Below are positions 41,610-49,698 of a stretch of 64,000 nucleotides of DNA, in pieces (position 1 is the stretch's first letter; every line of letters starts with the position of its first letter). The notes beneath the pieces are model-generated. The model was given only the letters and a program-made list of their open reading frames with translations. It was not told the DNA's origin and did not search any database. Source of the DNA: Micromonospora rifamycinica (lineage in GTDB: Bacteria > Actinomycetota > Actinomycetes > Mycobacteriales > Micromonosporaceae). A program made the translations under genes and the position numbers. The stretch is from positions 124,001 to 188,000 of the forward strand of contig NZ_LT607752.1 in NCBI RefSeq assembly GCF_900090265.1. The letters run 5' to 3'.

Positions 41610-42875
41610 GTGACGACCGAGACGATGAAATCCCCACCCGCCGACGAATCGCTGCAGGCACCGCTCTCCCGGGAATTCCTCCAACGCGACGATCCGTTCC
41701 TGCTGCCCTCCGGTCTGGCGGCGCTGGCCGCCGAGGCCCCGGTGGCCAGGTCGACGCTCCCCGGCGGCGATCCGTGCTGGATGGTGACCGGGTACGACGA
41801 GGCCCGCGCGGTGCTGTCGGACCCGCGTTTCTCGGCCGACCGGTTCCGCTACCACCCCCGGTTCAAGAACCTCTCCAAGGAGCTGGGGGAGCAGCTCCGC
41901 AACGACAAGGCCCGGGCCGGATCGTTCATCAACATGGATCCGCCGGAGCACACCCGGTACCGCAAGCTGCTCACCGGCCAGTTCACCGTGCGCCGGATGC
42001 GCGACCTGACCACCCGGATCGAGGAGATCGTCACCGAACGGCTGGACGCGATGCTGGCCGCCGGCACCAGCGCCGACCTCGTGCCGGCGTTCGCGGTCCC
42101 GGTGCCCGCGCTGGTGATCTGCGAGCTGCTCGGCGTGCGGTACCAGGACCGGGCGGAGTTCCAGCAGCGTGCGGCGGACCTGTTGCAGACGAACGTGCCG
42201 GTCAAGGAGGCGGTCGCGAACGCCGAGGCCCAGCGCGCGTTCATGCAGCGGCTGGTGGCGGACAAGCGGGCGAACCCCACCGACGACCTGATCTCCGGGT
42301 TGGCCCACCACCCTGGTGCGGATCCCGCGCTGACCGACGACGAGCTGGTGGGGATCGCCAACCTTCTGCTCTTCGCCGGCCTCGACACCACCGCGAGCAT
42401 GCTCGGGCTGGGCATGTTCGTGCTGCTGCAGCGCCCCGAACAGCTCGCCGCGCTGCGCGCCGACCCGTCCCGGGTCGGTGACGCCGTCGAGGAGCTGCTG
42501 CGCTTCCTGACCATCGTCAGCACCGGTCTGTTCCGGTTCGCCAAGGAGGACCTGGAGCTGAACGGGGAGCACATCCCGGCCGGTGCGACGGTGGTGGTCT
42601 CCCTGCTGGCGGCGAACCGGGACGGGCGGCACTGGCCGCAGCCGGACACCCTGGACGTGGCCCGGGAGCGTAGTTCGCACCTGGCGTTCGGCCACGGGGT
42701 GCACCAGTGCCTCGGCCAGCAGCTGGCCAGGATCGAGATGACGGTCGGCTACACCGAGCTGCTGCGTCGGCTGCCCGACGTCCGGCTCGCCGTGGCGCCG
42801 GGGGAGGTCCCGCTGCGGAACAACATGATCACCTACGGGGTGCACGCCCTGCCGGTCAGCTGGGACGCCCGATGA
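41610..42875 (+). CDS. Cytochrome P450 with cognate ferredoxin
   Basis: 421-aa P450 with heme motif LAFGHGVHQCLGQQLAR, I-helix FAGLDTT and ELLRF. The GTG at 41610 has GGGAGGAC seven bases upstream. Its stop overlaps the start of a [3Fe-4S] ferredoxin (ATGA), a standard actinomycete P450-redox partner pair. Under box E. Probably one of the ansa-chain or ring oxidases; the exact site cannot be read from sequence. Confidence 0.92.
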   Translation: MTTETMKSPPADESLQAPLSREFLQRDDPFLLPSGLAALAAEAPVARSTLPGGDPCWMVTGYDEARAVLSDPRFSADRFRYHPRFKNLSKELGEQLRNDKARAGSFINMDPPEHTRYRKLLTGQFTVRRMRDLTTRIEEIVTERLDAMLAAGTSADLVPAFAVPVPALVICELLGVRYQDRAEFQQRAADLLQTNVPVKEAVANAEAQRAFMQRLVADKRANPTDDLISGLAHHPGADPALTDDELVGIANLLLFAGLDTTASMLGLGMFVLLQRPEQLAALRADPSRVGDAVEELLRFLTIVSTGLFRFAKEDLELNGEHIPAGATVVVSLLAANRDGRHWPQPDTLDVARERSSHLAFGHGVHQCLGQQLARIEMTVGYTELLRRLPDVRLAVAPGEVPLRNNMITYGVHALPVSWDAR

Positions 42876-43066
42876 GGGTGCGGGTCGACCCCGGCGTCTG
42901 CGTCGGCGCGGGGCTGTGCGTGCTCCGGGTGCCCGGGATGTTCGACCAGGACGACACCGATGGCACGGTGGTGCTCCTGCGGGCCGATCCGGACCCCGGC
43001 GAGGAGGACGCCGTGCTCAAGACGGTCACCTCCTGCCCGTCGGGGGCGCTGCAGCTCGACCGTTGA
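42872..43066 (+). CDS. [3Fe-4S] ferredoxin, P450 redox partner
   Basis: 64-aa ferredoxin of the Streptomyces CYP-associated type. Three cysteines fit a [3Fe-4S] cluster: CVGAGLC near the N-terminus and the SCPSGAL motif near the end. It overlaps the preceding P450 by four bases, so it should deliver electrons to that enzyme. Confidence 0.92.
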   Translation: MRVRVDPGVCVGAGLCVLRVPGMFDQDDTDGTVVLLRADPDPGEEDAVLKTVTSCPSGALQLDR

Positions 43067-43069
43067 GAC

Positions 43070-43116
43070 CCGCCGGGGTCGTCGGCCCGCTCGCCCGGGG
43101 CCGACGACCCCGGCGG
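43070..43116. terminator. 19-bp perfect hairpin, bidirectional terminator
   Basis: Arms 43070-43088 and 43098-43116 are perfectly complementary, with a 9-base loop. It starts four bases after the ferredoxin stop, between convergent genes. Confidence 0.85.
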
Positions 43117-43143
43117 CTCGTCCGTCGACGCGGGGCGGTCACG

Positions 43144-43181
43144 ACCGACGCACCGCCCGCGACAGCGGACGGTGCGTCGGT
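43144..43181 (-). terminator. 12-bp hairpin after the minus-strand dehydratase
   Basis: ACCGACGCACCG (43144-43155) pairs with CGGTGCGTCGGT (43170-43181), 11 bases beyond the minus-strand stop. It serves the 3-dehydratase gene. Confidence 0.7.
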
Positions 43182-43191
43182 GCGGGGTCCG

Positions 43192-44499
43192 TCAGTGGGT
43201 GGCGACGAACTCCTTGAGCGTGCCGATGACGTACTCGATCATCTCGGTGGTGATGCCGGGGTAGACGCCGATCCAGAACGTCCGCTCGGTCACCGTGTCG
43301 CTGTTGGCCAGCGAACCGACGATGCGCTGCGGCCGGCCGATGTAGGCGGGGTGCCGGGTGAGGTTGCCGGCGAACAACCGCCGGGTGCGGATGTTGTGCC
43401 GCTCCAGGTGGCCGACGATCTGCGGAACGTCGAAGCCCGCATCCGGCAGGACCGTGATGATGAAACCGAACCAGCTCGGGTCGCTGCCCGGCGTCGCCTC
43501 GGGCAGCAGCAGGCCGGGGAGGCCGTCCAGACCCTCCCGTAGCTGACGCCAGTTGCGCTTGCGGGCCTCGATGAAGCCGGGCAGCTTGGCCAGCTGGCTC
43601 AGCCCGAGCGCGGCCTGGATGTCGGTGCTCTTGAGGTTGTAGCCGACCTCGGAGAAGACGTACTTGTGGTCGTAGCCCTCCGGGAGGGTACCGGCCTGGA
43701 GGTCGAACCGCTTGAGGCAGCGGTCGTCCTCGCCCGGCTCGCACCAGCAGTCGCGGCCCCAGTCGCGGAACGACTTCGCCAGCTTGGCCAGCTTGATGTC
43801 CGACGACAGGAGCATGCCGCCCTCACCCATGGTCAGGTGGTGGGCGGGGTAGAAGGAGATGGTGGAGAACGCGCCGAACGTGCCGGTGAGCCTGCCCTGG
43901 TAGGTCGAGCCCACCGCGTCGCAGTTGTCCTCGACCAGGTGGCAGCCGTGCCGGGCGGCGATCTCGGCGATCTCGGCCACCGGGAACGGGTTGCCCAGCG
44001 TGTGCGCGATCATGATCGCCCGGGTGCGGGGGGAGATCGCCTGCTCGACCAGTTCGGCGGTGGTGTTGTAGGTGCCGAGTTCGATGTCGACGAACACCGG
44101 CACGAGGCCGTTCTGCAGGATCGGGTTCACCGTGGTCGGGAAGCCGGCGGCGACGGTGATCACCTCGTCGCCCGGCTTGAGCCGCTGGTCGCCCAGCTCC
44201 GGCGAGGTCAGCGTGCTCAGCGCGAGCAGGTTCGCCGACGAGCCGGAGTTCGTCAGCACCGCCTTGCGCCGCTTGAGCGTCCGGGCGAGGGACGACTCGA
44301 ACTTCGCCGTGATCTGACCGGAGGCGATCCGCATGTCGAGCGCGGCGGCCACCAGGGCCTCGCGGTCGTCGGCGTCCAGCACCGCCCCGGAGGACAGGAT
44401 CGGGGTCTGCCCCGGGATGAACGGCGCAGCGTCCGGGGTCTGGGCGTCGTGATAGTCACGGACCAGTTCCAGCAGGTGCGATCGGGCTGGGTCGACCAT
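43192..44499 (-). CDS. NDP-4-keto-6-deoxyhexose 3-dehydratase (E1/SpnQ/RfbH type)
   Basis: 435-aa PLP/PMP-dependent sugar 3-dehydratase, removing the C3 hydroxyl of a dTDP-4-keto-6-deoxy sugar. It has the aminotransferase fold (TNSGSSANLLALS; EDNCDAVGS), but the usual PLP lysine is replaced by His in SFYPAHHLTMGEGG, the hallmark of E1-type dehydratases. It contains conserved Cys residues (DCWCEPGEDDRC) that in E1 enzymes bind an iron-sulfur cluster. Under box F and divergent from the glycosyltransferase. With the 2,3-dehydratase it would make a 2,3,6-trideoxy sugar as in forosamine biosynthesis. Confidence 0.93.
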   Translation of the reverse strand: MVDPARSHLLELVRDYHDAQTPDAAPFIPGQTPILSSGAVLDADDREALVAAALDMRIASGQITAKFESSLARTLKRRKAVLTNSGSSANLLALSTLTSPELGDQRLKPGDEVITVAAGFPTTVNPILQNGLVPVFVDIELGTYNTTAELVEQAISPRTRAIMIAHTLGNPFPVAEIAEIAARHGCHLVEDNCDAVGSTYQGRLTGTFGAFSTISFYPAHHLTMGEGGMLLSSDIKLAKLAKSFRDWGRDCWCEPGEDDRCLKRFDLQAGTLPEGYDHKYVFSEVGYNLKSTDIQAALGLSQLAKLPGFIEARKRNWRQLREGLDGLPGLLLPEATPGSDPSWFGFIITVLPDAGFDVPQIVGHLERHNIRTRRLFAGNLTRHPAYIGRPQRIVGSLANSDTVTERTFWIGVYPGITTEMIEYVIGTLKEFVATH

Positions 44500-44627
44500 G
44501 TCGTATCCCCTACGGTCGAGAGTGGGAGGTGTGCCGGACCATGCGCCGGAGCCGGAGCGGCGGCCAGGCGTCCACCCGATCCCGGCGCACGGCAGAGCCG
44601 TCGTACCTTTCGGAATCTCTCCGGAAG

Positions 44628-44671
44628 AGACTAGGAGCGCCGGTCCGGCCCGGCATCCCTCACCGTGGTAG
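44628..44671 (-). promoter_or_regulatory. RifZ-type box and -10 (box F)
   Basis: Minus strand CTACC-ACGGTGAG-GGATG (44671-44654), 20 nt, TAGTCT (44633-44628). An exact match to CTACC-N8-GGATG. The leader to the 3-dehydratase is about 120 nt. Confidence 0.75.
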
Positions 44672-44696
44672 ATCCATTTTCAATAGTCGATTGCTA

Positions 44697-44741
44697 CTAT
44701 CCACTTTGGTGATGGACCCGGCCCGCGTCGTCGGCAAGCCT
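44697..44741 (+). promoter_or_regulatory. Degenerate RifZ-type box (box G) for the glycosyltransferase
   Basis: CTATC-CACTTTGG-TGATG (44697-44714), 21 nt, AAGCCT (44736-44741). Each element has one or two mismatches but the geometry is exact. It lies 26 bases from box F on the other strand, matching the divergent pairs elsewhere. The 328-bp gap (44500-44827) holds nothing else recognisable. Confidence 0.45.
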
Positions 44742-44827
44742 GATCCGGCAAGAGCCGGTCCGCGGGCGAGTGACACCCGCGCCGGGTTCGGCGCCGCTGC
44801 CAGATCCATGACCGCTTGGAGGACAAC

Positions 44828-45991
44828 TTGCGGGTCCTAATTCTCGCCGGGATCGCCCCGTCCACGATATTCAGTCACGTCCCGCTCGGGACGGCCCTGC
44901 ATAACGCGGGACACCAGGTCATGATGACCGCCTCGCTCGATGATCTGGTGCCGACCATCGCCGGGGTAGGGCTCTCCGCCGTGCGGGTCACCGACCCCGG
45001 GGTGTCCCCGCGCGAGATCATCGCCCGGGACAAGCGGCTGCTGCGCGTCCCGGAGGACCCGATCGAGCGGGAGCAGCAGTCGGGCCACTGGTACGCGCGC
45101 ATCGAGGCGTCCACCCTGGACGCCCTGGTGGCGTTCACCGACGACTGGCGGCCGGACGTCATCATCGGCGGGATGGCCTCCTATGCCGCGCCGCTGCTGG
45201 CCAAGCGGCTCGGAGTGCCCTACGTGCGCCACGCGTGGGACATCCACGACCCGCGGTTGCTGGACCTCGGCGCGACGGAGGAGCTCCAGGCCGAGCTGGC
45301 CGAGCTGGGCCTGGACGCGCTGCCCGAGCCGGATCTGATGATCGACATCACGCCACCGAGCCTGCGCCCGCCGATCGCCCAGGCGGTGCAGATGATGCGG
45401 TGGATTCCGGGCAACACGCAACGCTGCCTGGAGCCGTGGATGTACACCCGCGGCGCGGACACCCGCATCGGGGTGACCATCGGCACCGGGGTGGCGACCT
45501 ACAACCAGTACGACTTCCTCCAGGGCATCGTCGAGAACGTCAGTGCCCTGGACGCCGAAGTGGTGGTGCCGGTGGCCGACGACGCCCTGCCCGTGCTGCA
45601 GGAGCGGCTCAAGAACGTCCGGGCCGGCTGGGTGCCGCTGGACGTCGTGGCGCCCACCTGCGACGTGCTCGTGCACCAGTCCGGTGGCAGCACCATGATG
45701 ACGGCGCTGAGCTGCGGGGTGCCCCAGGTGCTGATCCCGGACCCCAACCTGTTCCGGGCGAACGAGATGGCCCGGCGCATCGTCGAGGCCGGCGCGGGGC
45801 TCGTGCTCACGCCGGAGGAGGCCACCAGCGACGTCATCGCGAAGACCTGCCAGGAGATCGTCGCCAATCCGGGCTACGCCGCGGCGGCCCGCGGGCTCGC
45901 CCGCGAGATCGCCGCCCTGCCGTTGCCGTCCGAGGTGGTCCGCCGGGTCGAGTGGCTGGTCCACGAGGCGTCCGCCGGAAGCTCCGCCTGA
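44828..45991 (+). CDS. Glycosyltransferase, GT1 family (antibiotic type)
   Basis: 387-aa NDP-sugar-dependent glycosyltransferase of the EryCIII/DesVII class. It begins with a typical MRVLILAGIAPSTIFSHVPL segment and has the C-terminal nucleotide-sugar signature VLVHQSGGSTMMTALSCGVPQVLIP. Start TTG 44828 is chosen because GGAGGA lies four bases upstream and the sequence then begins exactly at the fold; TTG 44816 is 12 bases earlier. No DesVIII-like helper is nearby. It should attach the deoxyaminosugar built by its neighbours to the ansamycin. In A. mediterranei a similar gene set appears unused, since rifamycin B carries no sugar. Confidence 0.9.
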   Translation: MRVLILAGIAPSTIFSHVPLGTALHNAGHQVMMTASLDDLVPTIAGVGLSAVRVTDPGVSPREIIARDKRLLRVPEDPIEREQQSGHWYARIEASTLDALVAFTDDWRPDVIIGGMASYAAPLLAKRLGVPYVRHAWDIHDPRLLDLGATEELQAELAELGLDALPEPDLMIDITPPSLRPPIAQAVQMMRWIPGNTQRCLEPWMYTRGADTRIGVTIGTGVATYNQYDFLQGIVENVSALDAEVVVPVADDALPVLQERLKNVRAGWVPLDVVAPTCDVLVHQSGGSTMMTALSCGVPQVLIPDPNLFRANEMARRIVEAGAGLVLTPEEATSDVIAKTCQEIVANPGYAAAARGLAREIAALPLPSEVVRRVEWLVHEASAGSSA

Positions 45992-46013
45992 GCCCGGCCC
46001 ACCGACCGGGCCG

Positions 46014-46054
46014 CCGGGACCGTCCGACCACCCCGGTGGCGGGGACGGTCCCGG
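46014..46054 (+). terminator. 12-bp hairpin after the glycosyltransferase
   Basis: CCGGGACCGTCC (46014-46025) and GGACGGTCCCGG (46043-46054), perfect 12-bp stem. It probably ends the glycosyltransferase transcript before the acyltransferase. Confidence 0.7.
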
Positions 46055-46130
46055 GCCGCGCCCGGGGACGAACCTGATCAGGCTTGAGTCGCGGGTCACC
46101 CGATCCTGCGCGCTGACTGGAGGCCGATTC

Positions 46131-47357
46131 GTGACACCAGCGGGAACATGGCGCGCACTGGCACCCAGCGAGCAGGTCCACGCCGCCCGGGAGGCCCACA
46201 TCGGGTACACCGTGCGCGCCGAGGGCCGGCTGGACCTCGACGCGCTGGCCACCGCCTTCGCGGCGGTGTGCCGCGCCTATCCCCAGCTGTCCGCACGGCT
46301 CGCCGACGGCGACGACGGGCCGGTCTTCGTGGCGTCCGACAGCCGGCCGGAGCTGCGCACCGGTGCCGGGGACGTCGACCGGCCGCTGGCGGGGGTGACG
46401 GTGGACCAGCGCCGGACGCTGAGCGCGCTGCACGTCGTCCGCGACGGTGACGTGGCGAGCGTCTGCCTGCTGACCCACCACAGCATCGCCGACGCCGACC
46501 ACGCCGTCGCCCTGCTCACCGAGATCTGGTCCAGCTACACCGACGTGGTCCGGGGGGTGCCGGTCGCGCTGCCCCGCCAGCCGTACCCCCGGCCACTGGA
46601 GGACCTGCTCGCGGAGCGCGGCATCGGTCCGACCGTGCCGGTCGACGGCCCCCTGCCCCGGCCGATGCCGATGGCCGCGCCGTTGACCGACGCCGAGCGG
46701 AGCGTCTTCGCCCGCAACGGCGCCCGGCACCGCCTGACGGCCGCGCAGACCACCGCGCTGGCGGAGCTCGGCCACCGGGAGCACGTGACGCTCAACGGGC
46801 TGCTGGCCGGTGCCCTGCTGCTGGCCGAGGCGGAGCTGCGCGGTCTGCCCCTGACCGAGCTGGTGTACCGGTTCACGGTCAACCTGCGCCGGCACCTCAC
46901 CCCGGCGGTCGGGGCCACCGAGGGCACGAACGTGCTGGGCGGGGCCGGCTTCGGCGCCACCGACGACATCGCGCCCGACGCGGTGACGCTCGGCCGGGCG
47001 ATCGGCGAACGGCTCCGGTCGGAGCTGGCCGACGGGTCGGTCCAGCGCAGCCTGCTGGACATGTTCAGCCGGTCCGCGCCAGCGGCGAAGCCGTGGGATC
47101 CGAGCGCCGCGCCCGTCGTGGTCAGCATGATGAACTGGGGTCGGGTGCCGTCGCTACGCACCCCGGACGGGCTGCGCCTGACGGACTTCCGCGCCACGTC
47201 CCACATCAGGGATCCCTCGGGTCTGGGAGGATACGTCGTGCACACCTTCGACGGCCGTGTCGGCGTCGACCTGCTCTGGCCGGAGGGGGACGCGGAACTG
47301 CCGAAGCGTCTCGACGTCCTGCGGGAGCAGCTGAGCCGATTGACGTCGCGGCGATGA
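46131..47357 (+). CDS. PapA5-like O-acyltransferase (Rif20 type)
   Basis: 408-aa acyltransferase of the condensation-domain superfamily. The catalytic HHxxxD motif is intact (LLTHHSIADADH) and later segments fit the PapA5 group. In A. mediterranei Rif-Orf20 acetylates the C25 hydroxyl of the ansa chain; the cluster context supports the same job. GTG 46131 follows GGAGG. A 53-bp gap to the epimerase suggests co-transcription. I see no clear RifZ-type box ahead of it; a CCTGATCAGG palindrome near 46073-46082 is the only notable upstream word. Confidence 0.87.
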   Translation: MTPAGTWRALAPSEQVHAAREAHIGYTVRAEGRLDLDALATAFAAVCRAYPQLSARLADGDDGPVFVASDSRPELRTGAGDVDRPLAGVTVDQRRTLSALHVVRDGDVASVCLLTHHSIADADHAVALLTEIWSSYTDVVRGVPVALPRQPYPRPLEDLLAERGIGPTVPVDGPLPRPMPMAAPLTDAERSVFARNGARHRLTAAQTTALAELGHREHVTLNGLLAGALLLAEAELRGLPLTELVYRFTVNLRRHLTPAVGATEGTNVLGGAGFGATDDIAPDAVTLGRAIGERLRSELADGSVQRSLLDMFSRSAPAAKPWDPSAAPVVVSMMNWGRVPSLRTPDGLRLTDFRATSHIRDPSGLGGYVVHTFDGRVGVDLLWPEGDAELPKRLDVLREQLSRLTSRR

Positions 47358-47409
47358 GGGCCACCGCGTCCACCGGTGCCCGCCGTCCCCGCGGGCGGGG
47401 CGGTCGGCG

Positions 47410-48072
47410 ATGACGTCACCGGGCCTGACCAACCGCAGCATGACGGTGCGTCCGCTGGACATCGACGGTGCCTTCCTGATCTCCTCCCGGTCGTTCGTCG
47501 ACGACCGGGGGGTGTTCTTCGAGGCGTACCGCGAGGACGTGCTGGCCGAGGTGCTCGGGTACCCGCCGAAGCTCGTCCAGACCAACTACTCGGTCTCCCA
47601 CCGCAACGTGCTGCGCGGCGTGCACGGGGCGTCCGTCCCCCCGGGCCTGGCGAAGTTCGTCACCTGCGTCCGGGGCTCGATGCTCGACTTCGTCGTCGAC
47701 CTGAGGACCGGCTCACCCACCTTCGGTACCTGGGACATGATCGTCCTGGACGGGCGCGGGTCCACCTCGGTCTACGTGGAGGAGGGGCTCGGGCACGCCT
47801 TCGTCGCGCTCGACGACGACACCTGCGTCCAGTACCACCTCTCCGAGCTGTACCGGCCGCAGGAGGTGGTCACGGTGCACCCGCTGGATCCCGAGATCGG
47901 TCTGCCGCTGCGGCTGCCCGGCCCGCCGGTGCTGTCCGACCGGGACGCCGCGGCCCCCTCGCTGCGGGAGTCCGTCGAACAGGGCCTGTTGCCGAGCTAC
48001 GACGCGTGCCTGGCGCTGCGCAAGGCCCGCATCCACGCCGCCCCCGTCCCCGGACTGCCCGTCGGGTCGTGA
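47410..48072 (+). CDS. dTDP-4-keto-6-deoxyhexose 3/5-epimerase (RmlC family)
   Basis: 220-aa cupin epimerase. It keeps the catalytic His in RGVHGA and the Tyr of VQYHLSE, with RSFVDDRGVFFEAYRE as in RmlC. The HGA/FVTCVRG spacing resembles single-site antibiotic sugar epimerases (EvaD/TylM3 type) more than RmlC proper. It would set the C5 (or C3) configuration, giving an L-sugar if C5. The stop lies within the first of two 27-nt tandem repeats. Confidence 0.85.
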   Translation: MTSPGLTNRSMTVRPLDIDGAFLISSRSFVDDRGVFFEAYREDVLAEVLGYPPKLVQTNYSVSHRNVLRGVHGASVPPGLAKFVTCVRGSMLDFVVDLRTGSPTFGTWDMIVLDGRGSTSVYVEEGLGHAFVALDDDTCVQYHLSELYRPQEVVTVHPLDPEIGLPLRLPGPPVLSDRDAAAPSLRESVEQGLLPSYDACLALRKARIHAAPVPGLPVGS

Positions 48073-48114
48073 CCTGCGTCCCGGCCGGTCGGGTCGTGAC
48101 CTGCACCCGGGCCG
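48061..48114 (+). repeat. Two tandem 27-nt repeats spanning the epimerase stop
   Basis: Units 48061-48087 and 48088-48114 differ at three positions and start with GTCGGGTCGTGACCTGC. The first unit contains the last codons and stop of the epimerase. They look like a short tandem duplication in the 3' region. Confidence 0.85.
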
Positions 48115-48165
48115 GTCGGTCGGGGTGCGGCACGTTCCGTCGTCCAGCCGACCGTGGACCCGACG

Positions 48166-48199
48166 CCGTGGCGGGTGGCCGGAGGGCCACCCGCCACGG
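48166..48199. terminator. 15-bp perfect hairpin between convergent sugar genes
   Basis: CCGTGGCGGGTGGCC, four-base loop, GGCCACCCGCCACGG. It ends 17 bases before the minus-strand aminotransferase stop and serves both directions. Confidence 0.85.
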
Positions 48200-48216
48200 T
48201 GCGTCGACCCGAGCGG

Positions 48217-49536
48217 TCAGCCCACGGTCTCGTTGAGGCGCACCAGCGACGTCCGCAGCGCCCGGCCGAGGTGGTCCAGGTCGGCCTCGGTGGCGTTCAG
48301 CGGCGGTGCCACCAGCAGACCCTCGCCGCTGCCGTCGCGGCGGTACCCGACGAACGGGTACAGCAACAGCCCGTTGCTCCGGGTGATCCGCAGGGCCTCG
48401 CCGACGGTGCCCCGGGCCAACTCGATGCCGTGGAAGAAGCCGACCCCCCGGACGTCGGTCACCACCGGCAGATCCCGCGTCACCTCGGTCACGATCCGGG
48501 TCACGGCCGCGCCGCGGACCTGGTCGCGGTCGAGGGCGCCGATCTCGTCGAGCACCGACAGCACCGCGAGCCCGACCCGGGCCTGCAGCGGCGTCGCCGA
48601 CATCGTGCCCATCAGCGGCAGCCACGCGCCGCTGGACAGGATGCTCTCGGCCAGGTCCGGCGAGATCATCGTGGCGGCGAGCGGGACGAAGCCCGCCCCG
48701 AGCCCCTTGGACAGGGTGACGATGTCCGCCTGCGCCTGCTCCGCCTGCTGCGCGTGGTGCGAGGCCAGGGGGAGCCCGGTACGCCCCAGCCCGGTGAGCA
48801 CCTCGTCGTGGATGAGCAGGACGCCGTACTCGTCGCAGACCTCGCGGAGCGCCCGCAGGTATCCCGGCGGCGGGGTGTAGCCGCCCCCGGTCGTGCCGTT
48901 GACGGGTTCCAACAGCACCGCCGCGACGGTGTCCGGGCCGGCGTCGACGATGGCGTCGCGCACGGCCCGTACGCACTCGGTCCGGCAGGTCGGGAACGGG
49001 CAGCCGAGGTGCTGTCCGGGGTACGGCGGGTCGAACGCCGGCCCGATGCCGAAGCTGTCGTCCTCGTGCGGTCGCCGGGAACGGTGACCGGACAACGCGA
49101 GCACGAACGCGCTGTTGCCGTGGTAGCCGAGCGACGCGGTCAGCACCTTGTGGCGGTTCTTCTCACCCCGCGACCGTTGGGCCAGCCTGGCCAGCGCGAT
49201 GGCGGACTCCGACGCGTGGGTGCCGGTGGGGGTGAACATGACGCGGTCGTGGGGCCGGTGCACCGCCCGCGCCGTGGCGACCGCCAGCTGCTCCATGCCG
49301 CTGGCCAACAGCGACCCCGGGCTGGCGTACGTGCAGATGCCCACCTGGTCCCGCATCGCCTCGACCACCGTGGGATGGGCGTGGCCGATGTTGACGTTGA
49401 TGATCCCACTGGACGCGTCGAGGTAACGCTCCCCGTTCGAGGCGAAGATCCAGGATCCAGCGGCATGGCTGTACGAGATGGGGGGGATCTGCAACCGCGC
49501 GGCCAGCAGCTGCGGCGCGTGCGCAGTGTCACTCAT
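48217..49536 (-). CDS. Class III PLP-dependent aminotransferase, probable sugar or pathway transaminase
   Basis: 439-aa fold-type I class III aminotransferase with PLP Lys in VTLSKGLGAGFVP, the HDEVLTGLGRTG motif binding the cofactor, and NIGHAHPTVVEA near the N-terminus. ATG 49536 follows GAGGTGG; an upstream frame is open to 49563. It lies downstream of the 3-ketoreductase on the same strand (162-bp gap), so probably one unit under box H. Its place among deoxysugar genes suggests C4 amination of a trideoxy-4-ketohexose, but that step usually uses a DegT/SpnR-type enzyme, so another substrate is possible. Confidence 0.85.
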   Translation of the reverse strand: MSDTAHAPQLLAARLQIPPISYSHAAGSWIFASNGERYLDASSGIINVNIGHAHPTVVEAMRDQVGICTYASPGSLLASGMEQLAVATARAVHRPHDRVMFTPTGTHASESAIALARLAQRSRGEKNRHKVLTASLGYHGNSAFVLALSGHRSRRPHEDDSFGIGPAFDPPYPGQHLGCPFPTCRTECVRAVRDAIVDAGPDTVAAVLLEPVNGTTGGGYTPPPGYLRALREVCDEYGVLLIHDEVLTGLGRTGLPLASHHAQQAEQAQADIVTLSKGLGAGFVPLAATMISPDLAESILSSGAWLPLMGTMSATPLQARVGLAVLSVLDEIGALDRDQVRGAAVTRIVTEVTRDLPVVTDVRGVGFFHGIELARGTVGEALRITRSNGLLLYPFVGYRRDGSGEGLLVAPPLNATEADLDHLGRALRTSLVRLNETVG

Positions 49537-49698
49537 CGTTCCCCACCTCGACCACACTGTCACGGACGCTGACCAGCTGCATGCATTACTCCTGCCGTGT
49601 CGGTGCGGGCCGGCCCCGCGATCGGGACAGAGCTGTTGCGGTACGGGCCACCCGGGACGGTGCCGGCGTCGTCCCGGTCCGCCGTGGTCAGCGGCGGC

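Noticed and set aside
46066..46100. Possible RifZ-type box ahead of the acyltransferase (GATCAGGCTTGAG)
   Set aside because: The inner bases look similar but the spacing is off by one, the right half is TCGCG, and the implied start would fall on the start codon.
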